Shown here in pieces: positions 1 through 12,200 of a stretch of 64,000 nt of DNA. The notes beneath the pieces are model-generated. The model was given only the letters and a program-made list of their open reading frames with translations. It ran no database searches and had not been told where the DNA came from. Location: the NCBI GenBank assembly GCA_943737045.1, contig CALSFV010000332.1:186001-250000 (forward strand), read 5' to 3'. The stretch is from Parapristionchus giblindavisi. Taxonomy: Eukaryota > Nematoda > Chromadorea > Rhabditida > Diplogasteridae. Both the position numbers and the translations under genes were made by a program. The number at the start of each line of letters is the position of its first letter. The stretch's first letter is position 1.

Positions 1-474
1 TCAGAACGATATGAAATTACTGCTCGGCTGTGTTTATAAGAGTGCATGACATGATATTCACCAGTAAAAAGAAATTAAAGTCCTAGCTATCAAGATTGAA
101 AAGTTATGAATTTTTCAATTTTTTATTTTATGCGACATATGTGAGCCGGGTTTGAGCCTAAGGGCATTTTCATTATAACTTTCATCGGTCTCCCCCTGTT
201 ATGTGTCTATGATGAATGTATTGAGGGCCAGATCGAAAGTATTGGCGAATGTCCGGACCATGCTCGAGTCTTACCGAGCCGGTCTCTTAAAACGTTCATC
301 GATAATTGTTAATTCGTCACAAAAAATGGACTAATAGAAACAGTCTACCTGAGAATAAACCTATTTTTACGATCGCACCTCGCATATCAAGAATGGTGAA
401 ATCATTTCATCATCATAAGTAATAATCAATAACATAAAAATGTTCTCCAATAGCCACACTACAAAATCGCTCAC

Positions 475-3400
475 CTGAGCTACCAGCTTCAGTCTGCTTA
501 TGTTGTACATCATCGTTCATCATATCGAAGAAGTCATTGCCCGGATCTATTAGAGATGCATTAGACAATCAATACTACATGAGTATCGTACGCCAATGAC
601 AAATTATACAATTTACCATATTGATTCACCACATAACGCACAAAACTGTGATATTTCAAAACTTAAACTGCATTTATCTTTTCACTTGAAGCACACTTGT
701 AAGTCTACTTAAAGTGATGTGTGCACAATAATGCATTTCATCAAATGTTCTTTCACTTGAAGTAGACTTAAGGTAAACATCAAGTCAGTGATTTTAATAA
801 GACTTTGTATTCTTTATTTTACATGGGCGGCATTGCCGCTAGCGGCAAGACCCACCCGATTTTCCCCAAAATCGCTCAAAAAGTGATCCGCGAAGTGAAA
901 TTATTAAATTTACATGCCCCATATTTTCCTCCGACCCACCGATTTTACTTTCCAGCGCCGCCCATGTGTGATACAAAAGAACGTTCAATAATAATGATAA
1001 CGCAATAGTAAATAAAAAAAATAAATAAATAATACCTTGTGAGTTAACACTCATATTAAGTAGAATATCAGGATCAATTCCTTCTATTTCTCCTATAGTT
1101 GATGAAACCATCGGTGCAGTATTCTCTCTCATATCTTTATCGATTAGATTCAGCACGTTCTGTAATCAATCGATGATTAGGATCATTTCATTCTACTGGA
1201 ATATCATTATTCAGATCAAGTTAAGCATATCCCCATCCCATCCCAGCCTTCCCATCGGGGTCTTGCGCATAGCCTTGTCTCGCAAAAACTGGAACATTTT
1301 CTGCCAAAAATAGCAATGAGCAAAGCATTGCCTTCAATTTCCCCAAGTTGCGCACAGCCTCCCCCCCCGTGCATAGGTGGGCGCATGAAAACGAATATTT
1401 TTTGCGCACAGCCTTGCTTTTCCATCGCGGCCTTGCGCATAGCCTAGCTTCGAAAAAATCGGAAAATTTTGTGTTGAATTAGCCACAAAACAAATTTCAC
1501 ATAGTCATGCGCACAGCCTTGCCTCCCGATTACCCGATTTGCGCACAGCCTTTCCCCCAGCGTGCCCACCTATGCCCCCGTGCCAAACTCTGCGATAGTG
1601 AATTGTGTAAGGGGTGAAAACTGCGCAGCATTCTAGCCGGGAGGACACGCGGGAACTGAATCTGAAACATCCACAGGATACTCGAGGGACCCCCTCTCTA
1701 GTCTAGTGTATATAGGATGGATGAAGGCAATAACAACAGTGCAAGAGGGGCGCTACAGGCTCTTTCACGCTCAACATCTTCGGATGAAGCAGACTAAAAC
1801 AGGGTTATAATCCACAGCGTTCTCATGACTATCAAAGCAAGAACGACCGCTCAACATACAAACTCTCTCGAATACAATGGTCTCTCCTTTGTCTTGCTTT
1901 GGAAGAAAAATAGCTTGGACCAGAATACTGTGAATCATATAACTCACATAGCTTACGAAACAATGTTTACTTAAATCTGACCGATCGCATTTGTTCTGAC
2001 AAATAAAACTGGGTAACGCTAAGATACGGTAGTTCACACACATGTTCCTTATCCTTGTTGTACGTTGGGTGGTGTTATCGTAATCGGTGGTGTGCTATGC
2101 TATGTTACAGTAATCGATAACATGACGAATGTCACCAAAGTTAACTTATGTTACCCTCACGTAACTTATTTTACGTTAACATGACTTAATTTAACTTTGC
2201 TTAATTAACAGTACTTAACTTATTCCTTATGACTAGACCTAAGCCTTAACTTATAACTTAGCAATGACGACTAGACTTATGAGGACATATGAGCTAACTT
2301 GGTAAAGACCGCAACCGAGTAAGCGCTATTCAAAGTTCAACTCTCCTCCAAACCTGTCTGGGGTATGCCGAGCAGTTCAATGGCACTATATATACCCCTT
2401 CTATTGTGTACAGGGTGACCAGAAAATACGTGTGCACGATAAAAACGGAATATCTTTCCAGGAAAACAACGAAATTGTATAAAAAATATATTAGAGCATA
2501 TTCAAACTAGTTGGAACAACAATACATACTCAAATTTCAATCCTTCCTCCCCGCTCCTTGATAACCTCCTTTAGTCTCTTGGGATAAGCAGCGATCACAG
2601 CACGCAGGTAGTTGATGTCGATTTTCTCCCATTCCTTGATCAGGGATGCCTTCAGTGAGGCCAGGTTGGGGTGGGGCTTAGAACAGGCTTTGGCCTCAAG
2701 AACTGACCACAGGTAATAGTCCATTGGGTTAAGGTCGAGTGAGGAGGCTGGCCATTCATCGCCCGCGATGAAGGAGGGGAGATGGGTTTTGCACCAGGCC
2801 TGCACTGTCTTTGCTTTGTGGGCAGGGGCTCCATCTTGCTGGAACGTCCAGGAGGTAGTTTGAAAGTGCGAACGGGTCCAGGGGATAAGATTCTTCTAGA
2901 GGATCTCTTCCTTGTAATAGGTCTGGTTGATTTTGACCCCGGACGAAAACGAGAGGAATCTTGCCAGTCGCGCACACACCGGCTCATACCATCAACTGGG
3001 CAGGGTGGGAAGCCTTGTTCACGACTCCCACCTTGCTCTTAGCATCCACGGGACTCACAGCAAGCACACGGTTGCTCTGGGCATTGTGGCCAGCCTCCAC
3101 CGTGAAGAGCTTCTCGTCGGTGAAGAACGTGGTCATGTGCTCCAAGGTGCGCGTGCTTGCGAGGAGGGCGCGGCACTTCTTCAGACGTTGCTCCTTGTTC
3201 CTCTCACTTAGGATCGCAGCCTTCGTAATACGATATGGTGTGATTCCCAACTTCGTCTTGACAATGATCCTCATCAATTATCTCGAAACGTGCATCTCCT
3301 TCGCCATCTTTCGCATCGAACGGTGAGGATCGCGGGTGATTCGCATCTTGACTGCTTTCATCTTCTCCGGAGTGACAATCCAAGCCTTTCTTCCTCTCCC

Positions 3401-6400
3401 AGGCGGTCCAGTATATCTCCTGTCTGATGGTGTCGGCGAATGGTGTTGTATACTGTGTTCCGATGGATTCCAAGCGATAGAGCGATGGCTGCGGCAGACT
3501 GTCCCAGTGCATGCATAGTTATGATTGAAGAGCGTTGGGAAATGGGCTTTGCCATTTACCTGAAAATGAACCGATTCGAACGAAAATTTGAACATAGGTA
3601 AACGAAACATCAATAAACAAAATGACGAACGGGCGAAACACCAAAACGGCGCCTGCGCCCGGTGCGCCATGCACAACAAGTGCACACGTATTTTCTGGTC
3701 ACCCTGTATTTCACGTGAACAAACATCTAGATATCGATTTCCCATCGCCAATAGAAGGAGAGTAAAAAGAGGGAGGTGTGAAAAATAGACGAGAAATAGA
3801 ATAATACAATAGCAGACACTGCAGCAAGAATTCTCTCGCCGGTTGTCGGCTCAGAAATTTTGCCGGTGAATCTATCCTATGAGATGACCAGTTACCATGT
3901 CTGAATGCACTATGAATATAAAAGTTAAATCTTCCATGCATCATACAATCTAGAGCATCTCCATTTTCCAGTGTTGTTCAGGTTTAGTGATTGGTTCAGA
4001 CTCCTCTCTCATTCTAATAAAATGGGATGTACAGTGTCATGATCCAACCATAGGTCAAATAACTACAGTCGCGCCGGAAAGTCAGTGCCAACTTTTTGTT
4101 TTTGCTATATTTTGTGAACCAAGCGTGCTATCGGGCCGCTCTCGCGAGTTCTTGTGCAAAATTTATCGAGGAATCCGGCCCTTATATTGAGAACTCATGA
4201 AAAATTTTCATTATTGCGTAATGATGACGCAATCGAAGTGCACTTTTTTGAAAAATCATAACTCAGATGAAAATTTTTTCCAGCCTACCGTTCTTCTATA
4301 AGTTTGAGATCTTCGTGTCGGCTACTCAGAAAACTTTTTTTTAGGTTGCTGCGATTTTTTTCAACCGCAACGGCCTTGCTGCAAGATTTCGGCTGCAAAC
4401 TCATATCTCACAAGGGAAGTCAGCGGAGTCAGTCCGGGCGTTCGGGATGAGGCATACACCATTCGATAGGTCTCCAAAAAATAAGAACTTTTTCTATTAA
4501 CCATTTTTCCTGAGGACTCCTAGGCGCCGAGATATTTGCATATTCCCCTCTCGCTTTCTCCCGTGTTGAAAGAACAACCAGTCTCGCTTCGAAGAGAGGA
4601 AGTGTTGACCGAGTGGTTCCAAGTGGCCTTGTCTCAAAATATTTTGCTCGTATTCCACTAACGGTGGTGGCATTGGAAAAAAGTGATGGAAACGTGAGGT
4701 TCTTACTCACTCGGCCATCACTTACTCTCTTCGAAGAGCCAAGAGACTGGTTGTTCGTTCAACAGAAAGCGAGAGGGGAATATGCAAATATCTCAGCGCC
4801 CAGGAGTCCTCAGGAAAAATGGTTAATAGAAAAAGTTCTTCTTTTTTGGAGACCTATCGAATGGTGTATGTCTCATCCCGAACGCCCGGACTGACTCCGC
4901 TGACTTCCCTTGTCAGCTCCAAGACATGCTAGAGACTCATTCTTGGGATCAAAATGATCCTTATGATGTCCCAAATATACCCTGTAAGTTTGGGTCTTGA
5001 TCGGACCACAATTGCCTTCAGTACACCAAAAAGTCATTTTTTCCGATGACCTCACTTTGAGGGCCTACAAGTATGAGAGTGATTTTTCTAAAAATGTGGT
5101 TCTTGTGCTAAAATATGCCAAATCCATCCCAGAAGTCATCCTCTCACTTTGGTGAAAACAGCTTGCTTCCCTTCTTCACGACAAACGACAAGCGAGCTTG
5201 CTCTCATTTCGGAGACGCATCTCCAGCCCCTTCCCTCCCTCCCCTTCTCTCTCGCTTGTAAGGGGAGGGGCGCGCGCACGCGCAGTGAGTGCGTGCGGGA
5301 AAGACTGATGTGACACCGAGGGGTTGCAACATGGGTTCTCCCAAACTTGTAGACTTATTCTATGATGGATTTGGCACATTATAGCATAAGAACCACATTT
5401 TTAGAAAAATCACTCACATACTTGTAGGCCCTCAAAGTGAGGTCATCGGAAAAAATGACTTTTTGGTGTATTGAAGGCAATTGTGGTCCGATCAAGACCA
5501 AACTTACAGGGTATATTTGGGACATCATAAGGATCATTTTGATCCCAAGAACCAGTCTCTAGCATGTCTTGGAGCTGAGATATGAGTTTGCAGCCGCCAT
5601 CTTACAGCAAGGTCGCTGCGGTTGAAAAAAAATCGCAGCAACCTAAAAAAAATTTTCTGAGTAGCCGAGGCGTAGATCTCAAACTTATAGAAGAACGGTA
5701 GGCTGGAAAAAAAATTTCCTCGGAGTTATGATTTTTCAAAAAAGTGGACTTCGATTGCGTCATCATTAAAGAAGGGGACCCACGAGATTTGGGCTGTGCT
5801 ATCGACATGAAGAACGTGGGACATAGGAAGCGGCATTCCTTTCTCTATTAGATTTGACTGGTTGAACACGTATAGCGTGTGGCTCAGTGGTAAGTAGTCA
5901 GCGCTTGTAACCGCGCCACGTGGGTTCGATTCCCGTTTGCAATTTTCTATATATTTGTACTTCAATTTCAAAAACTCGCGCCTTTCCCTGGACTTATAAA
6001 TGAACTTTAAGCCCGAATTACGGTATTCCGGGGCATCTCAAATTTTAGAGAAAATTGTTTTTGTACACAAGGAGATGTGAGCCATAGTTCTACCCATAGA
6101 TGGGCACGCTGGCGGAAAGGCTGTGCGCAAACCCGGGAAATGGGAGGCAATGCTGTGCGCATCACATTTTTTTTTGCAGATATGACTGGAAATTTTCCAT
6201 TTTTTGCGAGACAAAGCTATGCGCAAGGCCCAGATGGGAAGGAAAGGCTGTTCGCAAAAATAATTCGTTTTCACGCGCCCACCTATGGTTCTACCTGACC
6301 AGTTTAGTCACGAAAAAACTCGTGGGTCCCCTTCTTTAAGCAATAATGAAAAATTTTCATGAGTTCTCAATATCAGGGCCGGATTCCTCGATAAATTTTG

Positions 6401-9400
6401 CACAAGAACTCGCGAGAGTGGCCCGATAGCACGCTTGGTTCACAAAACATAGCAAAAACAAAAAGTTGGCACTGACTTTCCGGCGCGACTGTAGGTTGTC
6501 GATTTTCAAAATACGGACAGGTTTTTCGATTTTTTTGCGCATAGAGAAGGGGGGAGGCCAGAGAGCATTGTCAGAGCGGTCTCAAAATAGCCCGGAGTGT
6601 ACCTTTAAACGGTGAATCTTTGTCACCAGACTTCGACTTGCGACAAATCTCTACACCGTCCAAGATTGGCCTGGTCGGAAACCGGGACCGAGACCATAAA
6701 CGGTACCTTACCATCGGTATCGGTTCCATCCGCACCATCATAGTCCACATTCAGACGAGGTCCGACCGAACGAAGTGGAGCCTGAACACAATGATAATAT
6801 TATTAGGTGAAAGGTAAAACGTAAAGATAAATTCCGCTATTCAAGGCACCCGAAGTCCTACGGGAGACCAGTGATAATTCAATTGAATTAGAAAATAAAT
6901 AAATTTTAAAGAATATTTTTAGAAAAACAAATAAATAAATACCTTGGTAATATGAGGATGCGGGAAGGCTCCGTTCGTCGCCTGCAGCACATCACAGATC
7001 AGCCGCCACTTCTGCAAAATAGGAACAATACTATCTTGACTGGACACAGTAACTACCGTACCCCTCTAAAACTACCGTAACTATCGCTCACAGATCGGCG
7101 CTTGTTCCGCAAATGCCCACGCTTGCCACACCCCCTTTCCCAGGGAGAGGCCCTGGGAGGGGGAGGGGGTGAGCCCCAGCCGGCTCCTGCGCGGTGACTT
7201 CTCCAAGTAGATGGAGAAGTCCGGGGCAGGGAAGGGACTTAATCGTGAAGTTCCTTCACCAAGACAAAATTCTCTCGAAGGGGAGAGGCGCAACTGATGA
7301 ATCATAGACGAAGAATGAGCGCTATTTATAGGGGGAAGTACAAACTACAAACCTCGCATGTGCATTCTCTAGGATCAGCACACTCTCTCGCTCGCTCTCA
7401 CTCTCTAGCTCTCTCTCCTCTCTCATCTCCCCTGCGTGTCTGACCAGGCTTGTCTGTATACCTGTGCTCTAACCCACTTGAAGGAACAGACAATGTCATA
7501 GATAGAGTCAAGGAATGAGGAAAAGTGTTCTAAGGTGCATGAACGACTTATTTAAATGAGAAACATTTGAATAACGAGTGCGATAGATTGAGAGATGCAC
7601 TAAGAGATTGACAGTAGGGACAAAATGATTGGGAATTAATAGAATGACAAGGAATGAAATGATAAATGATCTATCAATAAAGCAACTGTCTCCATCCTGT
7701 CTAAATACCGTATGTCTAAAAATTGAAAGAAGTATCCGTCGAATAGTACACAGCGACTACAGTATTCGTTGACTACAGTATCCATCTACTTCGACTAATT
7801 TTCTTATCCATCCACATATTACTCGTATTTCGGCGAGTAAGTAAATGAGTTGTGGCTGTTTTCCTTTACTAATCTATCCGATTTCAAAAGGTAGTAGTCA
7901 TAACTGTGACCCACCCTTTGACCTACTGGTAATCTACCGTAATCCTTAATCATACAATTTATTATATGCATAATATGTGTATGAGTGTTCCAATATGTGA
8001 TTATGAAGCACTCGCCTTCATCGCTTCTGCTATGCTTGGCTCCGTTCGTGTCTTTTATCCACGATGACGTCATCATCTTTCCTGCAGCACCGCCAGCAGC
8101 AGTAGCGACAGTCTCATCGGTGACGCTACTGCTCACGCTGCGCTTGCGCTTCACCTATAACATTACTAATAGTTAGCCGGAGTCTCAATGCCAGGAAGAT
8201 CAGATACAACCAAGTCCCAGATAGGATAAGAACTATCTGAAACGTGACACTACAGGGAGAATAGATCGAAGAATTTCAAGTTGCGTCAAAAGAGTGGTAG
8301 TATATGTGTTCGCAAGACCAAACGACCATAGACCAAAGATCAAAAGATAATGGATAGTCAATCAAAAGATCAAAGATCACCTTCTCGAGTATCCCCTAGA
8401 CCTTGCCCATGGTTACGGTAGCCTTCTCGCCATTCGTCATATCCACGAGCACTCGCGCCACAATGGTGTCATCATCCACTTCCTCCTCAGCAGCAGGCGG
8501 CTACTGTAGACGGCAGGGATACGGTAGCGTCGGGTACTGCAGACTTGGTGGGTACTGTAGTCGCTTCAGCTGAAATGCGACTCAATCGATAGCGTGGTCT
8601 GACCCTACCCATGATTTAATTCTACATATATCCTCGTCTACAGTACACATTGCGCTTCTTACCTTACCTTACCGTATCCAATATCTACAGTAACCCTTTC
8701 GTGCATGGAGATTCTCTCTACCGTAAGCCTACCGTACCTCTGACAGTTTCAGGCGGGAGCTCTTCCACCGTCACTCCCGCATGCTCCATTATCAGCCGAG
8801 TGAGCGCGGCTACCTCATCAGGGGCATCCATCTGAATCAATCAATATTATAATCAATAAATCAATAGTAGTTCCATAGGTCGAATATCTAGGTGTCGGTT
8901 TTCAAAATCCGGTCAGGTTTTTCGATTTTTTGCGAAATTTTGGCTCAAAATCAGGTCAGGCTTGGTACTTTGTAAAATACTTTTCGACCTATGAACAGTT
9001 CGATCGCAAAGGCAACATTTAGGAACAATTCCATTTGGATCTTATAATAAATAACCTCCTTCTCCTTATTCATCGTGATCCACGCCGCGAACAGTTTGGC
9101 CATTTTGTCGCCCGATGTTGTCAGCGTCTCCCACAGTGTATCTCAGATACGGGCAGCTGCAAAGATCAAAGATCACAAGATAAAAGAATATAGATCAAAG
9201 ATCAGTTTTACAAAACAATATAATGGATTATTCAATCATTTCATCCTATTCAGATCTCAAATTAAGCATGTACATGTAAAAGTATTAGGCTGATTCATAA
9301 GTCTTGCCGCATTTTGGAGGGTTATGTTTGAGCTATCATTGCTCACTCGTATCAATTACACCTTTCGTTATGGCAATAAACATCTCACTACTCTTCCGCC

Positions 9401-9829
9401 GTACCCAAGAGCGCCGGGAGTATCACTGGCCATGTACTGCACGGCGTGCCACATCTCAACAAGCAACTCATAATAAAAATTTGCATTTAAACGAACGATC
9501 ATAATAAAACAATGCACTAAAACTTCCAATATATCAAATGCTATTTAAATTCTTATCAATAGGCACACCAAAGGAAAACCAGAGAAAACTATTCTCGAAT
9601 TGCACACTCTCTCGCCATTTTTTGTTTCTTTTGATCACAACATTATGAAAATAAATAAATAAATAAATAATTCTAAACAGCACCAACCTGTTGTGGTAGT
9701 GCAAGTAGTGCTGATACTGCTGATGACGCAAGTGCAGGAGGGAACCGTGAGAGTGGATGCGCTCTAGGACGCGCCACGCACCGACCGCCCGATATATTGG
9801 CGATGGCTGTCCGCAGTGCGCCGACCATA
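475..9829 (-). CDS. Unrecognised multi-exon gene, partial, interrupted by transposons
   Basis: I do not recognise this protein. On the minus strand, blocks with good GT-AG sites and open frames lie at about 9688-9829, 9392-9466, 9056-9141, 8733-8831 (begins MDAPDEVAALTRL), 8402-8500 (acidic, then VARVLVDMTNGEKATVTMGK), about 7985-8154 (basic KRKR then Ser/Ala/Gly-rich), 6943-7011 (KWRLICDVLQATNG), 6712-6781, 1036-1159 (ends IDPDILLNMSVNSQ) and 475-546 (DPGNDFFDMMNDDV). Phases agree between 8733-8831 and 8402-8500, and between 1036-1159 and 475-546. They do not fully agree at 9056-9141, so an exon may be missing there. The blocks between 6.7 and 9.8 kb are GC-richer than neighbouring genes. 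The 1.2-6.7 kb gap is filled by mobile elements, so the two groups could be separate genes. The 3' end probably lies left of the window. That there are real exons here is fairly sure; a single gene is inference. Confidence 0.5.
822..967. mobile_element. Short TIR element (MITE)
   Basis: About 146 bp bounded by the inverted ends ACATGGGCGGC and GCCGCCCATGT. It is GC-rich at its ends, has no coding capacity, and lies in a minus-strand intron beside the exon at 1036-1159. Confidence 0.55.
1216..1570. repeat. Dispersed repeat rich in TTGCGCA(C/T)AGCC motifs
   Basis: The motif TTGCGCACAGCC or TTGCGCATAGCC recurs at least six times in 350 bp with variable spacers. It reappears in inverted orientation in the element at 5769-6336 (about 6100-6290), along with the flanking CCCACCTATG. 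This is a repeat family rather than a gene; the short frames through it are low complexity. Confidence 0.6.
1750..1945. repeat. Diverged fragment of the 26-31 kb element's terminal repeat
   Basis: The stretch with ACGACCGCTCAACATA, a CTCTCTC run and CCAGAATACTGTG matches, with substitutions, the terminal repeats near 26390-26490 and 30545-30655. It is a partial copy with no partner nearby. Confidence 0.6.
2411..3706. mobile_element. maT-like Tc1/mariner transposon (DD37D), inactive
   Basis: Perfect or near-perfect terminal inverted repeats of about 27 bp begin CAGGGTGACCAGAAAATACG at the left and read the same inwards from the right end. The element is flanked by TA on both sides (2409-2410 and 3707-3708), the target duplication of this superfamily. 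It is 1,296 bp long with one transposase on the minus strand. The element lies between minus-strand exons at 1.1 and 6.7 kb. Its near-identical TIRs suggest a relatively recent insertion, although its transposase frame is already broken. Confidence 0.9.
2530..3555 (-). pseudogene. Tc1/mariner-family transposase, frameshifted
   Basis: The transposase would cut and paste its own element using three acidic residues. The N-terminal part begins MAKPISQRSSI with a helix-turn-helix-like stretch (SLGIHRNTVYNTIRRHHQTG). The reading frame then shifts several times. The catalytic residues can still be read: the first D in FTDEKLF, the second in QQDGAPAH, and the third in DLNPMDYYLW. The last two are separated by 37 residues, giving the DD37D signature of the maT group. 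No single frame spans the protein, so this copy cannot make an intact enzyme. The C-terminal piece (2530-2805) is the longest intact part. Confidence 0.85.
4411..4912. mobile_element. Nested 502-bp palindromic element, 3-bp target duplication
   Basis: Its ends are CAAGGGAAGTCAGCGGAGTC and the inverse. It is flanked by TCA on both sides (4408-4410 and 4913-4915). Comparison with the uninterrupted opposite arm of the host element (near 5573) shows the empty site carries a single TCA, so the duplication is directly demonstrated. It is a foldback with a short centre and no gene. Confidence 0.85.
5769..6336. mobile_element. Nested 568-bp TIR element carrying a tRNA-like sequence
   Basis: It has terminal repeats AAGAAGGGGACCCACGAG and the inverse, flanked by TA on both sides. 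The empty site can be read from the left arm of the host palindrome at about 4215-4235. The element contains the TTGCGCACAGCC-type repeat also seen at 1.2-1.57 kb and a tRNA-like sequence with both internal polymerase III boxes. No protein is encoded. Confidence 0.8.
5872..5943 (+). other. tRNA-like sequence with A and B boxes
   Basis: TGGCTCAGTGG at 5880-5890 is a perfect internal A box and GGTTCGATTCC at 5923-5933 a perfect B box, with tRNA-like spacing. The T stem and loop can form, but the acceptor arms do not pair and the anticodon arm is irregular. It looks like a decayed or captured tRNA, or a SINE-like promoter, rather than a working tRNA. Confidence 0.6.
7085..7300. other. GC-rich patch in AT-rich DNA
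   Basis: About 200 bp is clearly GC-richer than its surroundings, with runs such as CCCTGGGAGGGGGAGGGGGT and a local inverted match between CCCAGGG and CCCTGGG. A minus-strand frame crosses it (…LTPSPSQGLSLGKG…) but has no splice or homology support. It falls between blocks of the minus-strand gene and could be a degraded repeat. Confidence 0.3.
8874..8993. mobile_element. Small MITE with CATAGGTCGAA ends
   Basis: The inverted ends are CATAGGTCGAA and TTCGACCTATG. Inside, the element repeats (A)ATCCGGTCAGG(T)TTTTCGAT. A related copy with the same ends lies at 41525-41680, which supports a dispersed non-coding family. Confidence 0.65.
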
Positions 9830-9969
9830 CTGCAAATAATAAAACATAGCTAAATAAAAGTTTAGCAAACAAAATGACGAAACAAAACAGACGGCAATTT
9901 CCCACTCGCACTTTTAATGTTTTGGGCGCTGAGAGCGAACGAGACATGGAAATTGCGCTTAGAGCAAGA

Positions 9970-12200
9970 AAATAAGAGCGAGTGTTCTAGCAATAAATAT
10001 AAGACGTGCAAATAATAAGGTTTAAATAGAACTAAAAAAACAAAAATGGAGTTGGAACTACAGCGACGAGAAAACAGAATCGTAGCAAAGGAGAATCGGC
10101 GCCAAACGACGAACAATTTATGAGCGAGCATCATAAAGATGTTAAGAGTACATCTCAGTATGGAACAGAGCAAATAGTATAACGTATACGCACTAGAGAG
10201 AGCAAAAAACAAAATGCCTAGAAACAGACTTAAATAAAACACAATTTTCACTGCTTTCCTTGCGCGATTTCAGATGTCATGCGCTTAGTAATACGAAACA
10301 TGATCAATGGAATCACATAATCGCAAAAAGACTCAATAAAATCAATTGAAAACTAAAGTTAAGCAAGAAAACTAGCCTCCGATACACCAATTGGTGCGGC
10401 GGGTGCGCACATTGAGTACTTGGTGCAATTTAATTAGTAAAACACACACGATGAGCGCTAACAGAACTTTTCTTTGGAAAAATAACATTGTGATCCTATT
10501 TATGGTGAATATTTCATATACTTCATAAATCGAACTAACTTCGTCTTGTTATGTAATGAGTTATATGTACAATACTATTTGATATGCTATACATATTTAA
10601 ATCCAATTTGTTCAAATGAATAAAAATTGCAATTTTCAATTGACCCAACCAGTAGGGAATGCTCCAACGAAGCATTACGAGTATACTGTAATCAGAAAAT
10701 TTGTATCCCTTTAATGGTGTACCACACGCTAATTTGGCTCTCCGATAAGTGATTAACGACGCGCATTGGTTGGTCAAATATGATTGCTATGACATACATA
10801 CGACGATGTCGCATAATATTTCCCTAGTTTAAAAACTTTTTTTTATTCATAGTCTGTGTTAACCAAATAATGTGTCAATGGTTTTTCTTCTTGCTCCTCT
10901 TTCTTCCGTGATAAATTATAATCCATTGATGATGAAATGATCCTATGATCATTTAAATGATTCTTTCATCACGAATTCGTTATGGTGACGGCAAATTTAT
11001 CCATGTTTTGGGCAAGATATGCCCAAGATTGTGTATGCAAACGTAACCGAGTGAGGGTTTACATTTGTTTGTTTGACATTCCCCCATAAGGACTAATCAT
11101 GCCCCTAAAATTGCATTCGCAACCATTATTTGTCCGAAATAAGAAAGAGGCGAGAAATGCCAGTTTCCAAGTTTTTTGATCCTGAAATAGATTATCATAA
11201 CAATTACATAGAGCACAATGAATACCTATTCGTAAGGGAAATATGAAAACTCTCAAAATGATTTCATGATACCAAAATTGAGATGCCTTTCATTCATATT
11301 CAATAGATCTACAAAATTGACTTATAATATTATACATTTTGGTGTCTCCAACAGATTTGCCTAATTAGATTCTGACCCTTGTTGCATTTTTTGTTCTGTT
11401 CACATCTGTCTCATCTGGAAATAATTGTCTGATACGATGAATAAATATAAGGACTTCAATGTAATATATTATATATGTCTACATTACATATCATGGACCA
11501 TTCACAGACGAACATTTCTCATTTATTTGTTGTAGGTCACGATCGATATGAATTGTCTATGCCCATTCCCTCTTTCCTCTCCATCACATTTCTTCTTCTT
11601 GGCCAACGACTCAACATATGAGAGACTACAATAAATAGAGAGAGTAGCAGACAACGAGAGACCACCAAATGTGATGTAGAGAGTGTGTTGAATGAAGAGA
11701 GTACACAAGCGGGAAGAGAAGAAGATGAAGGGAGCAAGGCCAAATCGATTGGTTCCTTCTCTTCTTCACATTTGTGCAATGGGATGAAGATATTTGTACC
11801 CTTTGCCTAACTCACTCCATTACAATACGTAAATTCAATTTTGACTAAAACGAATCCTTTATTATATAAGCTTTATATTTGTTTTATCTTCGTGGAATGT
11901 TTCGTCTCTTTCCTCTATTGAAATGCACTATCATCATGACTAGCTTGTTTTGGCTTTCTTTGCGAGAATAAAAAATTGGGATCTGACAGATCTTTGTTTG
12001 TTAAAAATTTAATTTTCGAGATTTAGTTTTGATCTTTTTATTCTTCTTAAATGTATTTTAATTTTTTAATCTTCAAAGAACTAAATGAACTGAAGAATAA
12101 CAGCTATTATTTTTCTTATTTATTATTTCGATTTCAATTGATGCACATAGGCTTAGGATTGTGCGATTCAGTTCTGTGTTTTCCCAACATCGCGAGAGCT
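9970..12200. other. No convincing gene
   Basis: AT-rich sequence with several open frames of 60-130 codons that lack splice signals, family motifs or coding-like composition. Purine-rich runs near 11640-11760 explain the long minus-strand frames there. It may hold the promoter or 5' end of the minus-strand gene to its left, but nothing specific can be read. Confidence 0.5.

Larger units (their letters stand above)
4063..6494. mobile_element. Long palindromic (foldback) element with two nested insertions
   Basis: The left arm starts CTACAGTCGCGCCGGAAAGT and the right arm ends with its reverse complement. The match continues inwards for hundreds of bases on each side, apart from two interruptions (4411-4912 in the left arm, 5769-6336 in the right). 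Without these the element is about 1.36 kb with a short unique centre near 5.16-5.35 kb, which contains a GC-rich GCGCGCGCACGCGC patch. No transposase is visible. Short frames within it are arm shadows. Confidence 0.85.

Noticed and set aside
4429..4894. Two 93-codon frames with nearly the same protein on opposite strands
   Set aside because: They are the two arms of the 4411-4912 palindrome read in opposite directions, not a duplicated gene.
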